Positions 8,608 to 20,487 are shown, numbered from the stretch's first letter. The stretch: DNA of 39,758 nucleotides from an uncultured Pelagibacteraceae bacterium (GCA_902629585.1 CACORI010000007.1:1-39758); one strand, 5' to 3'. Translations and numbers: made by a program. The notes: generated from the sequence alone by a model not told the origin.

Positions 8608-9132
8608 TTACACCAATATTCTATCTGGATTTTTTTTAATTTTTAAAATTTTTTTTACAATTAAATCTCTTTTTAATTTAGATAAATGATCTATGATCAA
8701 CTTACCATCTAGATGATTTATTTCATGCTGAATACAAGTTGAAAGAAGACCATCAAACTCTTCTATTTTAATTTTTCCTTCAATATCTATATACTCTATT
8801 TCACAGATTTTAGGTCTTTGAATCTCTATAAAAGTTTCTGGAATAGATAAACATCCCTCTTCATAAACCGCCATTTCATCACTCACTTTTCTTATAGTTG
8901 GATTAATAAAACACATTGGTTTTTTTTCTTCATCTTTTGAAGAAACATCAACAACTAAAACTCTTTTTAATATTCCCACTTGAACAGCAGCAAGACCAAT
9001 TCCTTTTGAATTATACATAGTTTCAAACAAGTCTTTAATGAGTTTTTTTTCATTTACTCCAATTTTTTCAATCGGTTTGGAAATTTTTTTTAATATTTCA
9101 TCTGGAACGGTTATTATCTCTCTAATGCTCAT
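8608..9132 (-). CDS. def: Peptide deformylase
   Basis: Def is the metallohydrolase that removes the N-formyl group from nascent proteins. The 174-residue protein carries all three motifs: GIGLAAVQVG (44-53), EEGCLSIPE with metal ligand C94, and QHEINHLDG with H136, E137 and H140. Note G-I-G-L-A-A-V-Q where the most common form is G-x-G-L-A-A-P/x-Q; this variation is tolerated. It directly abuts fmt downstream and lies 23 bases after the unknown exported protein gene. Confidence 0.97.
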   Translation of the reverse strand: MSIREIITVPDEILKKISKPIEKIGVNEKKLIKDLFETMYNSKGIGLAAVQVGILKRVLVVDVSSKDEEKKPMCFINPTIRKVSDEMAVYEEGCLSIPETFIEIQRPKICEIEYIDIEGKIKIEEFDGLLSTCIQHEINHLDGKLIIDHLSKLKRDLIVKKILKIKKNPDRILV

Positions 9133-9155
9133 GGTTTAAATAAATAAACTAATTT

Positions 9156-10922
9156 TTAAACTTTTAAAGGAAGAACTTTTAATAAAATCTTATTTCTGAT
9201 GTAATCAATATTTAATTGATTTAAAGCGGTTACGATAAAATATATTGTATCCTCGTCTAAAACCTCAAGTTTATCTTGTCCAATAACTTCAATAATTCTC
9301 AAAATTGTTGCACCAACTTCATTATTATTTATCATCACTTGAATATCAGTTGGAATTTCAGAGTCATTTAGTTCATAAAGATCATCGTATTTTTTTGAAA
9401 TTTTAATTCCATCTGACTTTATAGATTCAATTAAAATTATATCTTTTTTGCTCAATTGATATTTTTTATCCTTCTTAATTTTTTTTAAAAAATTATTTAA
9501 ATCCTTTTCAATTTTAGATTTTGCATAATCTCCATTAAAATAATTCACTAATCTTGATTGATGAAGAATATCTTTGTTAAACTTAATATCTTTTTTTTTC
9601 TCCTTAGTATTTTTTAAATAACTTAAATAAAAACTACTATAATTTGATGCTACATCCTCAGAATTAATATTTTCCAAAAATTCGACTAACTTTTTATCAA
9701 AAGCATCGCCATGTTCATCTTTTATGAAAAGATCCTTTAATATTTTTAATAATTCAAGTTTATTGTTTGTTTCAGACTCTAAAAGAATTTTTTGATATAT
9801 CAATGCTTTTGCCTCAACATTTGATAAAGTTTTATAGGCTTCTGTAGCATTTAAAAGTTGATTTATATTAAATTGAAATTTTTCATATAATTTAAAAAGA
9901 TCATTCTCTGGGTAGTTTTTATCGTGAGTTGCTTTTTCAATTAACAATATTTTTTCAACATCATCTATTTCTATATCATTAATGTTGTATAATAGATTTG
10001 ATGCAGCTAAATATTTCCAGATTAATTCAGCTGTTGATTCTTTTGGCTCAAAAGTGAAATCTGGATTAGTTCTATGCGCTAAATGAAAATCTAAAATATT
10101 TTTTTCAGATATCTTTTTCTCAGTTTTATCAGTGTAGCCAAACAAAAAATTAAGTTTATTCTCGAAATATTCATCTTTAAATCCAAGTTCTTTTTTTAAA
10201 TCAAAAATTAACTGGGCTTCCTCGTTTTTTCCATCATTTATTAAGCAGTATAAATTGAACTTAGATAAATATTCATCATTAATAATTTCATTAGTTTTAG
10301 AAAAAATTTCACAAGCTTTCGAAACATTTGACTCTGATAAATATTGATCAACTAAAAATCTACTCAACTCTGGATGTAAATTAATTACCTGGTTCTTAAT
10401 TAAATACTGCTCAATTAACTCTCTATCTTTATTCTTGATTAACCAATCTGATTTAAATTTTAAAAACTCGTCTTCTTTGATATTTAATTGTGGATAGTAT
10501 GCGTTAGTTAATAATGCAATATTCATTAAATCTGTGGCGTCTTCTGATAAACTTATTTTAGATAAATTAGAAAATAGATACTTGAGCTGATCTCCGTTTG
10601 AATTTGACCACATATCAATTTTTAAATCATAGTCCTCAGGATCATAAAGTCCTATTATTTTTAATTCTTTTGAGTTCAGCGTTGAGTCTATCTCAACTGA
10701 ATTAATCTGATTATTTGATTGCAATTCGTATATACTTAGTTCTGAAACCTGATTGTCTTTATCTATCTTAGAATTATCATTAGATGATTCCTGCTCTTCA
10801 TTGTTTTTATCGATACTCCAAATATCAATTGGTTGGTCTTCTGCATTTAAAATTGATCCAAAAAAGAAAACAAATAATAAGATGAATGAATACTTTCTAT
10901 TTAACGATTTTAAAATTTTCAT
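9156..10922 (-). CDS. Exported alpha-helical protein of unknown function
   Basis: I do not recognise this 588-residue protein. It begins with a clear signal peptide (basic start, hydrophobic segment about 13-25, small residues SILNA before an acidic mature start), so it is probably periplasmic or secreted. An acidic, serine/asparagine-rich linker follows (about 30-90). The rest is predicted alpha-helical with irregular 30-40 residue blocks, reminiscent of TPR or other helical solenoid repeats, and is lysine-rich near residues 440-500. No enzymatic motif is visible. It lies between a small membrane ORF, which it overlaps, and def, on the same strand. It could be a clade-specific envelope scaffold, but that is a guess. 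Confidence 0.8.
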   Translation of the reverse strand: MKILKSLNRKYSFILLFVFFFGSILNAEDQPIDIWSIDKNNEEQESSNDNSKIDKDNQVSELSIYELQSNNQINSVEIDSTLNSKELKIIGLYDPEDYDLKIDMWSNSNGDQLKYLFSNLSKISLSEDATDLMNIALLTNAYYPQLNIKEDEFLKFKSDWLIKNKDRELIEQYLIKNQVINLHPELSRFLVDQYLSESNVSKACEIFSKTNEIINDEYLSKFNLYCLINDGKNEEAQLIFDLKKELGFKDEYFENKLNFLFGYTDKTEKKISEKNILDFHLAHRTNPDFTFEPKESTAELIWKYLAASNLLYNINDIEIDDVEKILLIEKATHDKNYPENDLFKLYEKFQFNINQLLNATEAYKTLSNVEAKALIYQKILLESETNNKLELLKILKDLFIKDEHGDAFDKKLVEFLENINSEDVASNYSSFYLSYLKNTKEKKKDIKFNKDILHQSRLVNYFNGDYAKSKIEKDLNNFLKKIKKDKKYQLSKKDIILIESIKSDGIKISKKYDDLYELNDSEIPTDIQVMINNNEVGATILRIIEVIGQDKLEVLDEDTIYFIVTALNQLNIDYIRNKILLKVLPLKV

Positions 10923-11076
10923 TAGGAATAATTTTTTCTATTTCTTTTTTAGGGGCAGGAAAATCTATTTTATTTAAAAGAAAAACTACTCCAAGAACAA
11001 TTATTGAAATTAATGATAACTTTATAGCTAAACTAAAAATAATTCCTCTTGAACTTGTTTTTTTAGTAAATTGCAT
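10897..11076 (-). CDS. Small single-pass membrane protein, overlapping the exported protein gene
   Basis: A 59-codon ORF runs from an ATG at 11076 to a TAG at 10897-10899. It encodes a basic N-terminus (MQFTKKTSSRG), one strongly hydrophobic segment (about residues 12-34), then a charged tail (DFPAPKKEIEKIIPNE). The N-in topology follows the positive-inside rule. Its last 26 bases overlap the start of the 588-residue exported protein gene in another frame, suggesting translational coupling. Without it, the stretch 10923-11133 would be an unusually long gap in this compact genome. Function is unknown; it could be an accessory or anchor for its neighbour. Confidence 0.6.
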   Translation of the reverse strand: MQFTKKTSSRGIIFSLAIKLSLISIIVLGVVFLLNKIDFPAPKKEIEKIIPNENFKIVK

Positions 11077-11133
11077 ATACTTTTGATTAAATTCAAATTA
11101 AGACATATTTGTGTTTTTTCAATACAGAAACTT

Positions 11134-11646
11134 ATGAAATCAAAAAAAAATTTAGTTTTTTTAGGTATGATGGGATCTGGGAAGTCATCTATAGGCTCAA
11201 TTATATCAAAAAAACTCAATATAGAATTTATTGATATAGATAATGAAATAGAGACAGAATTGGGCATGAAAATTTCAAAAATCTTTGAGGAGAAAGGAGA
11301 AAAATATTTTAGGAATATTGAAGAAGAAATTACGTTAAAAATTTTAAAAAATAAAAGGAAAGTAATATCTTTAGGTGGTGGAACCTTTTTGAATAAGAAA
11401 ATTTGTAAAGAGATTGTAGAAAATCATATATCTTTCTGGTTAAACTGGGAAATTAAAACATTATTAAATAGAATAAAAAATAGTCACAAAAGACCTATAG
11501 CATTTAAATCTACAAAAAATGAGTTGATAAAACTAATTAATGATCGATCTATCATTTATTCTAAAGCACATTATAAAATTAATTGTGAGGGTTTATCTAA
11601 AAATGAGGTAGTAAATAATATATTAAATATTTATGAAGCAAATTAA
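11134..11646 (+). CDS. aroK: Shikimate kinase
   Basis: AroK phosphorylates shikimate at the 3-hydroxyl, step five of the chorismate pathway. I choose the ATG at 11134 (170 residues) over an upstream ATG at 11071. The extra 21 residues are not homologous-looking and would push into the divergent small ORF, while MKSKKNLVFLGMMGSGKSS is the standard family start. It has Walker A GMMGSGKS (11-18), DIDNEIE for shikimate binding, the SLGGGTF motif, and the arginine-bearing lid (KRPIAF). Its 3' end overlaps aroB by 14 bases. Confidence 0.95.
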   Translation: MKSKKNLVFLGMMGSGKSSIGSIISKKLNIEFIDIDNEIETELGMKISKIFEEKGEKYFRNIEEEITLKILKNKRKVISLGGGTFLNKKICKEIVENHISFWLNWEIKTLLNRIKNSHKRPIAFKSTKNELIKLINDRSIIYSKAHYKINCEGLSKNEVVNNILNIYEAN

Positions 11647-12739
11647 ACTAAATATAAAAACAAAAAACGAAAATTATCCAATCATAATTGGTTATGATTT
11701 GACTAAAAATCTACTTCCTATACTGAAAAAGAATTCAATAACTTTCAACCAATGTTTATTGGTAATTGATAAAAAGGTTCCATCTAAAATAATCAACAAA
11801 ATAACAAAATCCTTAAAAAGTAAAAAACTTTTTAAATATTATTTTGATGCTAATGAAAAAAATAAAAATCTAAAAAAAGCAAATGAAATGTTAAATATTT
11901 TACTTAAGAGAAATTTTTCAAGACAAGATTGCTTAATCGCTGTCGGAGGAGGAATAACAGGTGATGTTAGTGGGTTTGCTGCAAGCCTTTTTAAAAGAGG
12001 ACTCCAATTTATTAATTTACCAACTACTCTTTTATCCCAAGTTGACTCGTCAGTAGGTGGCAAAACGGGTGTAAATACAAAAGAGGGTAAAAATTTAATA
12101 GGAAGTTTTTATCAACCTAAACTAGTTATTACCGATACTGAATTTTTACACTCTCTTCCAGTTAGAGAAATTGTTTGTGGTTATGCAGAAATACTAAAGC
12201 ATTCTCTAATAAAAAACAAAAATTTCTTTAATTTTTTAAATAAGAATACTCAAGAAATTTTAAATTTAAAATCAAATTATATTGAAAAAGCTATTCATCA
12301 AAGTTGTAAAATCAAAAAAGATGTTGTTGAAAAGGACGAAAATGAAAAGGGACTAAGAAAAATTTTAAATTTTGGACATACTTTTGCTCATGCGTATGAA
12401 GCTTCTTTAGGATATTCAAAAAAATTAAATCATGGTGAGGCTGTAATTTTAGGAATGAAAAGTGCATTAAAATTTTCATTAAAAAATCAAATACTCTCTA
12501 TTAAGGAGTTTCAATCAATAATTTCGCACATGAATAAGTTAAAAATTCCATTAGAGGTAAAAAATTATTTTTCAATTAAAGACTTGAATAAAATTCTTCT
12601 ATTTATGGTCAAGGATAAAAAAAATTATTCAAAAAAAATTAATTTAATCTTATTAAAAAGGATTGGCCACACAGTTTCAAAAAATCATTATAAAAAAGAA
12701 AAAATTAAAAACTTTTTAAGACAGGAGCTAACTAATTAA
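11633..12739 (+). CDS. aroB: 3-dehydroquinate synthase
   Basis: AroB is the NAD- and metal-dependent enzyme that cyclises DAHP to 3-dehydroquinate, the second step of the shikimate pathway. The 368-residue protein shows the NAD-binding motif AVGGGITGDVSGFAAS, the PTTLLSQVDSSVGGKTGVN block, and metal-ligand regions GYAEILKHS, LNFGHTFAHAYE and NHGEAV. Length is typical. The aroK-aroB overlap is a widespread pairing. The gene ends 12 bases inside the convergent bolA gene. Confidence 0.96.
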   Translation: MKQIKLNIKTKNENYPIIIGYDLTKNLLPILKKNSITFNQCLLVIDKKVPSKIINKITKSLKSKKLFKYYFDANEKNKNLKKANEMLNILLKRNFSRQDCLIAVGGGITGDVSGFAASLFKRGLQFINLPTTLLSQVDSSVGGKTGVNTKEGKNLIGSFYQPKLVITDTEFLHSLPVREIVCGYAEILKHSLIKNKNFFNFLNKNTQEILNLKSNYIEKAIHQSCKIKKDVVEKDENEKGLRKILNFGHTFAHAYEASLGYSKKLNHGEAVILGMKSALKFSLKNQILSIKEFQSIISHMNKLKIPLEVKNYFSIKDLNKILLFMVKDKKNYSKKINLILLKRIGHTVSKNHYKKEKIKNFLRQELTN

Positions 12740-12988
12740 AATTTGAATTGAATGTATATACTTGTCTAACTCATCCTTTAAAACTTTATAAATTTTTTTA
12801 TTACTTTCGATTCGACTGAATTTATTAAGTTCTTTAGAATTTATATTTAATTTCAAATGAAATCTACCTGGTAGATTTCCAGCATGATTTTTATGTAAGA
12901 AAGATTTGTCTTCAATAAAAATGTTTTCAATTTCGAAATTTCTTTCTAACTTTTTTTTTACAATTGAAATTAAGTCATTTATATTCAT
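12728..12988 (-). CDS. bolA: BolA family protein
   Basis: This 86-residue protein has the BolA-like fold pattern. An N-terminal helix is followed by the loop with NLPGRFHLKLNI, which corresponds to the region where BolA proteins carry ligands for a shared [2Fe-2S] cluster with monothiol glutaredoxins. The second helix IYKVLKDELD and the closing IHSIQI strand match the family end. A longer in-frame start at 13165 would overlap the divergent J-protein gene almost fully, so I use the ATG at 12988. It is 18 bases from the divergent J-domain gene, a conserved alphaproteobacterial neighbour. Confidence 0.85.
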   Translation of the reverse strand: MNINDLISIVKKKLERNFEIENIFIEDKSFLHKNHAGNLPGRFHLKLNINSKELNKFSRIESNKKIYKVLKDELDKYIHSIQILIS

Positions 12989-13006
12989 AAATATTATTAA
13001 TATAAC

Positions 13007-13534
13007 ATGAAAAATATTTGTAATTGGAAAAATTGTAAAGAAATTGGTGAATACAAAGCACCTGTTGAAAAGGATAATAGTAGAAAATATAGAATGCTTT
13101 GCCTGGAACACGTAAAAGAATTTAATAAAAACTGGAACTATTTCTCGGGGATGAATGATCATCAAATTATAGATTTTTTAAAATCTGATATGACTTGGCA
13201 CAAACCTACTCAAAGCTTCAGCTCATCAGATAATTTCTTTAAAGTTTTATGGAATAACACGTTAAAAGATGAGTTTGGAAAAGAAAGATTTGGAAGCGAA
13301 TATGACCACATGCGACAATTCAAATTTGACCATAAAGACATAAAAGCATTTGAAATTTTAGGAATTTCAGTAGGATTAAATTGGAAAAAAATACAACAGA
13401 AATTTAAAATCCTTGTCAAAAAATTTCACCCAGATATAAATGCAGGGAATAAAAAATACGAGGAAAAACTAAAACAAATTACTTTAGCATATACACAATT
13501 AAAAAACACTTATAGAGAAAAAATTGACTCCTAA
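13007..13534 (+). CDS. J-domain protein with N-terminal Cys/His knuckle
   Basis: This 175-residue protein has an unusual layout. Its N-terminal segment has CNWKNC (C5, C10) and CLEH (C32, H35), which looks like a small zinc-binding knuckle. The middle has conserved aromatic residues (WNYFSGM), and the J-domain sits at the C-terminus (about 112-173) with the HPD motif at 141-143 that stimulates DnaK. It is therefore a specialised class C J-protein, not DnaJ itself. It sits directly before cobS and cobT and overlaps cobS by 11 bases, so it may recruit DnaK to a CobST substrate; that link is inference. Confidence 0.88.
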   Translation: MKNICNWKNCKEIGEYKAPVEKDNSRKYRMLCLEHVKEFNKNWNYFSGMNDHQIIDFLKSDMTWHKPTQSFSSSDNFFKVLWNNTLKDEFGKERFGSEYDHMRQFKFDHKDIKAFEILGISVGLNWKKIQQKFKILVKKFHPDINAGNKKYEEKLKQITLAYTQLKNTYREKIDS

Positions 13535-14498
13535 TATTAATTTACAACCAGATATAAAAATTTCTATTAAGCAGACATTCGGGCTAGATTCTGAAATGGA
13601 AGTTGATGCTTTTTCCCAAAAAAGTGAATACGTTCCTGAAATCGATAAAACTTATAAATTTGACAGAGACACTACCTTAGCTCTTATTTCTGGTTTTGCT
13701 TTTAATAAAAGAGTATTAGTTCAAGGTTATCACGGAACTGGGAAATCTACTCATATCGAACAGATTGCTGCAAGACTAAATTGGCCATGTATTAGGGTTA
13801 ACTTAGACAGTCATATCAGTCGTATAGATTTAATTGGAAAAGATGCAATAGTTTTACAAGATGGAAAACAAGTTACTCAATTCAATGAAGGAATTTTACC
13901 GTGGTCAATTCAAAACCCTGTTGCTCTCGTTTTTGATGAATACGACGCTGGAAGACCCGATGTAATGTTTGTTATACAGAGAGTATTAGAGGCTGAAGGA
14001 AATTTTACCCTCCTAGATAAAAATAAAGTAATTAAACAGAACAAATACTTTAGACTATTTGCAACTTCAAATACTGTGGGTTTAGGAGATACGACTGGCC
14101 TCTACCATGGAACACAACAAATTAACCAAGGGCAAATGGACAGATGGAACATTGTTACAACTCTAAATTACCTTAGCCTAGAAAAAGAGATGGAGATTAT
14201 TTTAGCTAAAAATAAAAACTTAAATAATCAAAAAGGCAAAGAAAAAGTTGCGAATATGATTAAAGTAGCATCATTGACTAGAAAAGGTTTTATAGCTGGA
14301 GATATATCAACTGTAATGAGTCCTAGAACAGTTATGCACTGGGCTGATAATGCTGAAATATTTAAAGATATAGGATATGCTTTTAGAGTAACTTTTTTAA
14401 ATAAGTGCGATGAGATGGAGAAAAATACTATCGCAGAATATTATCAAAGATGTTTTGGTGAGGATCTTCCAGAATCTTTAATAAATATTCAAATCTAA
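13524..14498 (+). CDS. cobS: CobS-type AAA+ ATPase (cobaltochelatase subunit family)
   Basis: This 324-residue MoxR-like AAA+ ATPase is the CobS type. It has Walker [11 protein letters not shown] (K74), Walker [11 protein letters not shown] (D138, E139), and the sensor region [14 protein letters not shown]. The start is a TTG at 13524, inside the preceding gene. It is needed to include the conserved N-terminal [15 protein letters not shown], which precedes any ATG. In the classical system CobS and CobT power cobalt insertion by CobN in aerobic cobalamin synthesis. No cobN or other cobalamin gene is in this window, so the real client may differ. Confidence 0.93.
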   Translation: MTPNINLQPDIKISIKQTFGLDSEMEVDAFSQKSEYVPEIDKTYKFDRDTTLALISGFAFNKRVLVQGYHGTGKSTHIEQIAARLNWPCIRVNLDSHISRIDLIGKDAIVLQDGKQVTQFNEGILPWSIQNPVALVFDEYDAGRPDVMFVIQRVLEAEGNFTLLDKNKVIKQNKYFRLFATSNTVGLGDTTGLYHGTQQINQGQMDRWNIVTTLNYLSLEKEMEIILAKNKNLNNQKGKEKVANMIKVASLTRKGFIAGDISTVMSPRTVMHWADNAEIFKDIGYAFRVTFLNKCDEMEKNTIAEYYQRCFGEDLPESLINIQI

Positions 14499-16294
14499 TG
14501 AGTAAAGAAACAAATCTTAAAGAAAAATTAAAACAAGCTCTCACTTCAACAATAAAAGTAATTTCAGATGATTTAGATGTAAAAAGTAAAATAGATAATA
14601 AAAGAATATCAAAAAAAACAGATTACATTGAATTAGAAAACCTTAATAATAAAGGTGATTTCATTAAAGCAAGAGCTGAGAGCGACTCTACAGCATTAAA
14701 AAAAAAGTTTTCAAATGAAAAAATTTTTAAAACTCATTCTCCTTTAAATTCTAATTGTCAATCTTTATACGCAATAGCTGAGAAAATTAGATATGAAAGC
14801 CTAGGAAGTCAAATGCTTAAAGGAATAGAAAAAAATTTAAAAGATAATTATGATCAACAAATAAATTTAAAAAAAAAAGAACAAATTAAAAATAAAGAAG
14901 ATGTTCCTGTTCAAGAAGCATTTGAGCTTTATATGCTTAAAAACTTTCATGATATAAAATTAAACAGTGTATCCTCTAAAATACTCAATATTTGGGAACA
15001 AGATTTTGACCAATCTATAAAGGAGCACCTCAAATTTTTTAAGGACAATTTGAATGATCAAAATAAATATGGCTCAAAATTCTCAGAAATACTTCAAAAT
15101 CTTGACATTTTTAGCTCTGATGAAACTGAGTCAAAAGAAGAAAATCAAGATGATGGTTTAGATAATCCGTCAAATGATGATCAAGACAGTTCGAATGATG
15201 ATAAAAAAGATCAAAAAAAAGATGACGAAAATGAAGCTAGTCTAGAATCTGATTATGATATCGATGAGTACAAATTAGATGAGCAACTTATTGATTCAAA
15301 TTCTGAACAACAAAATTCTGAACAAGTAATACAGAAAAAAAATTTAGGTGAACTCAATATAGATTACAAAATTTACACAAATAAGTTTGATGAAATAGTA
15401 AAGGCTGAAAATTTAGAAAATGCAGATGAGACAGGTAAACTTAGAAAAACGTTAGATCAACAATTAAGTGGGTTTCAAGATTTAGTTACCAAGCTTGCTA
15501 ATAAACTTCAAAGACAATTACTAGCCAAACAAAATAGAGCTTGGGAATTTGATTTGGAGGAAGGTCTTTTGGACAGTTCAAAACTCCCAAGAATTATTAT
15601 GGATCCATATAATTCTTTGTCTTTTAAAAAAGAGAAAGATTTAGATTTTAAGGATACTGTCGTGACTTTATTAATTGATAATTCTGGGTCGATGAGAGGA
15701 AGACCCATTACAATAGCTGCTATTTGTGCAGATATTTTATCAAGAACTTTGGAACGTTGCTCAGTAAAAGTAGAAATTTTAGGTTTTACAACAAAAAATT
15801 GGAAAGGTGGTCAAAGTAGAGAGACTTGGAATAAAGAGGGAAAACCTAAAACTCCTGGTAGATTAAATGATTTAAGACACATAATCTATAAGAGTGCAGA
15901 CACTCATTGGAGGCAAGCAAAAGGAAATCTTGGTTTAATGTTGAAAGAGGGATTGCTTAAAGAAAATATAGACGGTGAAGCAATTAATTGGGCTTTTTCT
16001 AGATTAAAAAAACGTAAAGAAGAACGAAAAATTTTAATGGTAATATCAGATGGAGCACCAGTAGATGACTCTACTTTATCAGTAAATACAGGTGATTTTT
16101 TAGAGAAACATTTAAAAAAGATTGTTAAATTTATAGAAGAAAAAACTGAAATTGAAATACTTGCAATTGGAATAGGACATGATGTTTCAAGATATTACAA
16201 TCGCGCAATAAAAATTACAGATGTTAATGAGCTTGGAGATGTTATGATTTCTCAACTAAGTTCATTATTTGATACAAAAATTAAACTCAATTAA
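14498..16294 (+). CDS. cobT: CobT-type VWA-domain partner of CobS
   Basis: This 598-residue protein has the CobT layout: a helical N-terminal part (about 1-200), a highly acidic Asp/Glu/Asn/Ser-rich linker (about 208-280), and a C-terminal von Willebrand A domain. The MIDAS metal site is [11 protein letters not shown] (D394, S396, S398), with ISDGAPVDD later in the domain. CobT forms a ring with the CobS ATPase and links it to a client metal chelatase. Its start overlaps the cobS stop by one base (TAATG). Its 3' end overlaps the convergent sensor kinase by four bases. Confidence 0.93.
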   Translation: MSKETNLKEKLKQALTSTIKVISDDLDVKSKIDNKRISKKTDYIELENLNNKGDFIKARAESDSTALKKKFSNEKIFKTHSPLNSNCQSLYAIAEKIRYESLGSQMLKGIEKNLKDNYDQQINLKKKEQIKNKEDVPVQEAFELYMLKNFHDIKLNSVSSKILNIWEQDFDQSIKEHLKFFKDNLNDQNKYGSKFSEILQNLDIFSSDETESKEENQDDGLDNPSNDDQDSSNDDKKDQKKDDENEASLESDYDIDEYKLDEQLIDSNSEQQNSEQVIQKKNLGELNIDYKIYTNKFDEIVKAENLENADETGKLRKTLDQQLSGFQDLVTKLANKLQRQLLAKQNRAWEFDLEEGLLDSSKLPRIIMDPYNSLSFKKEKDLDFKDTVVTLLIDNSGSMRGRPITIAAICADILSRTLERCSVKVEILGFTTKNWKGGQSRETWNKEGKPKTPGRLNDLRHIIYKSADTHWRQAKGNLGLMLKEGLLKENIDGEAINWAFSRLKKRKEERKILMVISDGAPVDDSTLSVNTGDFLEKHLKKIVKFIEEKTEIEILAIGIGHDVSRYYNRAIKITDVNELGDVMISQLSSLFDTKIKLN

Positions 16295-17571
16295 ATATTA
16301 AATAAATCTTTATTTTTCCATTTAATTAAAATTTCAGCTCCACTTCTGGTTTTAGAATTTCTGCAAAGTACAGTCGCAAAATTTTTTTCTAATAAAGTTT
16401 TTCCTATAAATATTCCTAAACCTAAACCAATTTTTGATTGTGTTTGTGAATTATATGATTTTAAATAAGGTTCACCAATTTTTGGTATTATATCATTTGG
16501 GTATCCTGAACCATCATCTTCAATAGTTATTTCTGTAAATTCACTATCACTTTTCAAAGTTATGAAAATATTATTTTTTGAAAATTTATTAGCATTACCT
16601 ATAAAATTTCTTAACCCGTAAATAATTTCTATAGATTTGGTGATTTTTTTTTTATTTGAATCTTGATCGAAATTAAAAATAAAATTTTTTTTACTTATCT
16701 CTTTAAAAGATAATATTATTTCATTTATATATTCTCTAATAGTTATATCTTTATCAATAAAATCATCTTCTTCCACAGGATTTAGCGTTAATTTTTTCAA
16801 AATTGAGTTGCATCTTTCAACTTGACTAGAAAGAAGCTCTATATCTTTCTCAATTTCTTTTTGCCCCTTAAATTGCTTGGATAATTCATTAGAAATAATT
16901 GTTATGGTCGATAGTGGAGTTCCTAATGAATGAGCCGCAGCCGCTGCTTGACCACCTAATGATAAAAGTTCGTGTTCATTTGCCATTACCTCCTCCATTT
17001 TAGATAATGCTTCTTTTCTTAAACGAGACTCTGTTCCAAATGTCATTGCGAAGTAATTTAAAAATAATAAAGCAATAATCAATGCAATAGGAATAGAATA
17101 AAAGTAATAAGGACTAACATGAAAATGATTGCTAAGTGGAAAAGGTAATTCTGTAGAGAAAAAAGTCAGAGTTATTATAATAAATGTGGTCAAAGCAACA
17201 AATAAGCAATTAGTCCTAAAACTCAAATTTGATGAAGAAAATACACTTGGTATTAATATGAAAATAATAAACGGATTAACTATTCCACCAGTCAAATAAA
17301 GCAAAATTCCAAGTTGCAAAATGTCAATTACTAAGAAAATAAATGCCGATCTATCTGATAATTGCGTTTTTTGATAAACAAAAGTCAGGTAAAGGTTGCT
17401 TAATGTTCCTAAAAATATAACTAAATTTGAAGTGATGAAATCAAATTTAAAGTTTAGAACAAAATAAACAAAATTAACTGCAATTAACTGCCCTAGAATT
17501 CCAATCCATCTTAAAGCTATATAAGTTGATTTTTTAAATGAATGATATTTTGAAGTTTCGAAAAACCTCAT
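16291..17571 (-). CDS. regB: RegB/PrrB-type redox sensor histidine kinase
   Basis: This 426-residue kinase has about six N-terminal membrane segments (20-175) including GGIVNPF (95-101), the quinone-sensing motif of RegB/PrrB. An H-box follows with the phospho-accepting H214 in [11 protein letters not shown], then the cytoplasmic cysteine in VERCNSIL (C254), which matches the redox-active cysteine of RegB. ATP-binding N-box [18 protein letters not shown] and GLGLGIF complete it. RegB controls respiration, carbon and nitrogen genes via RegA, which is not in the window. Serine replaces the usual glutamate after the phospho-histidine. It starts two bases after gyrB ends. Confidence 0.88.
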   Translation of the reverse strand: MRFFETSKYHSFKKSTYIALRWIGILGQLIAVNFVYFVLNFKFDFITSNLVIFLGTLSNLYLTFVYQKTQLSDRSAFIFLVIDILQLGILLYLTGGIVNPFIIFILIPSVFSSSNLSFRTNCLFVALTTFIIITLTFFSTELPFPLSNHFHVSPYYFYSIPIALIIALLFLNYFAMTFGTESRLRKEALSKMEEVMANEHELLSLGGQAAAAAHSLGTPLSTITIISNELSKQFKGQKEIEKDIELLSSQVERCNSILKKLTLNPVEEDDFIDKDITIREYINEIILSFKEISKKNFIFNFDQDSNKKKITKSIEIIYGLRNFIGNANKFSKNNIFITLKSDSEFTEITIEDDGSGYPNDIIPKIGEPYLKSYNSQTQSKIGLGLGIFIGKTLLEKNFATVLCRNSKTRSGAEILIKWKNKDLFNI

Positions 17572-17573
17572 TG

Positions 17574-19684
<2,111 letters not shown>

Positions 19685-19737
19685 ATTTAAATCTTAAATC
19701 GGTAAAAAAAATTGTTTATAAAGCTCATAAATTCACC

Positions 19738-20487
19738 CTACCAAGGTAAATTCTTTTTTAATAAGTTTATAAATGCTCCATTGTGATCTTTATTATCACA
19801 AATGATATCAATCAAATATTCTGCACATTTTTCTGGACTAAGAAAACCCTTTTGATTCATGCCTGTTTTTACATTTCCAGGATCAATCGTTATTGTTGAA
19901 GTTCCAAAATTTCTTTTTAAATCAATTGATAGGTTTTTTGAGATAGAATTTAGTGTGGATTTACTTGTCCTGTAAATATATAAATTTCCTTTATCATTTA
20001 ATTCAATGCTTCCAGCTCTACTGGTTAGATTAATAATTTTTTTTAAATATTTCATTTTATCGTTCTGAGAGATTAATTGTAATATTTTTAAAATGGAGAG
20101 AGAATTTAATTTTAATATTTCAATTAAATTATCGAAGTCTATATTATTTATCAGTTGATTATTTGATCCGAATTGTCCTGCACAATTTATAATTAATTCT
20201 ATTTTGTTATCTAATATTACTTTTTCAATATTTTGATAATTATTTATATCGGTTAAGTCACAATTAATTGAAATTAAATTTGAATTTTCCTTATCATGTA
20301 AATTTATTGAATTTTTATTGCAAATAGCAATTATTTTATTATTTTGAATTAATTTTTTGCAAAGACCTAAGCCTATTCCCGAACTTGCACCTGTTATTAA
20401 AATTGTTTTATTTTTTATTTCTGAATTTTTTTTTTTAAAAAATTTGAAGTTGTAAATCTTTTTTTTTAATAGTGTTTTTAATCCCAT
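19738..20487 (-). CDS. Short-chain dehydrogenase/reductase (SDR)
   Basis: This 249-residue classical SDR has the NAD(P)-binding motif TGASSGIG (32-39), NCAG (101-104), and the catalytic set S156, Y172, K176 in YRTSK. The first 25 residues are a basic, lysine-rich extension before the Rossmann fold. The substrate cannot be told from sequence. Its place beside a tRNA-Ser gene, two glycosyltransferases and a Gfo/Idh/MocA oxidoreductase suggests sugar or surface-polymer metabolism, but that is context only. It lies downstream of the tRNA gene on the same strand. Confidence 0.85.
   Translation of the reverse strand: MGLKTLLKKKIYNFKFFKKKNSEIKNKTILITGASSGIGLGLCKKLIQNNKIIAICNKNSINLHDKENSNLISINCDLTDINNYQNIEKVILDNKIELIINCAGQFGSNNQLINNIDFDNLIEILKLNSLSILKILQLISQNDKMKYLKKIINLTSRAGSIELNDKGNLYIYRTSKSTLNSISKNLSIDLKRNFGTSTITIDPGNVKTGMNQKGFLSPEKCAEYLIDIICDNKDHNGAFINLLKKNLPW

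Noticed and set aside
11071..11133. Upstream start for aroK
   Set aside because: The Walker A loop is normally about ten residues from the start; the extra 21 residues overlap the divergent small ORF start and show no family similarity.
12989..13165. N-terminal extension of bolA to an ATG at 13165
   Set aside because: It would run antisense through the J-protein's Cys/His region, and the BolA fold starts at the ATG at 12988.
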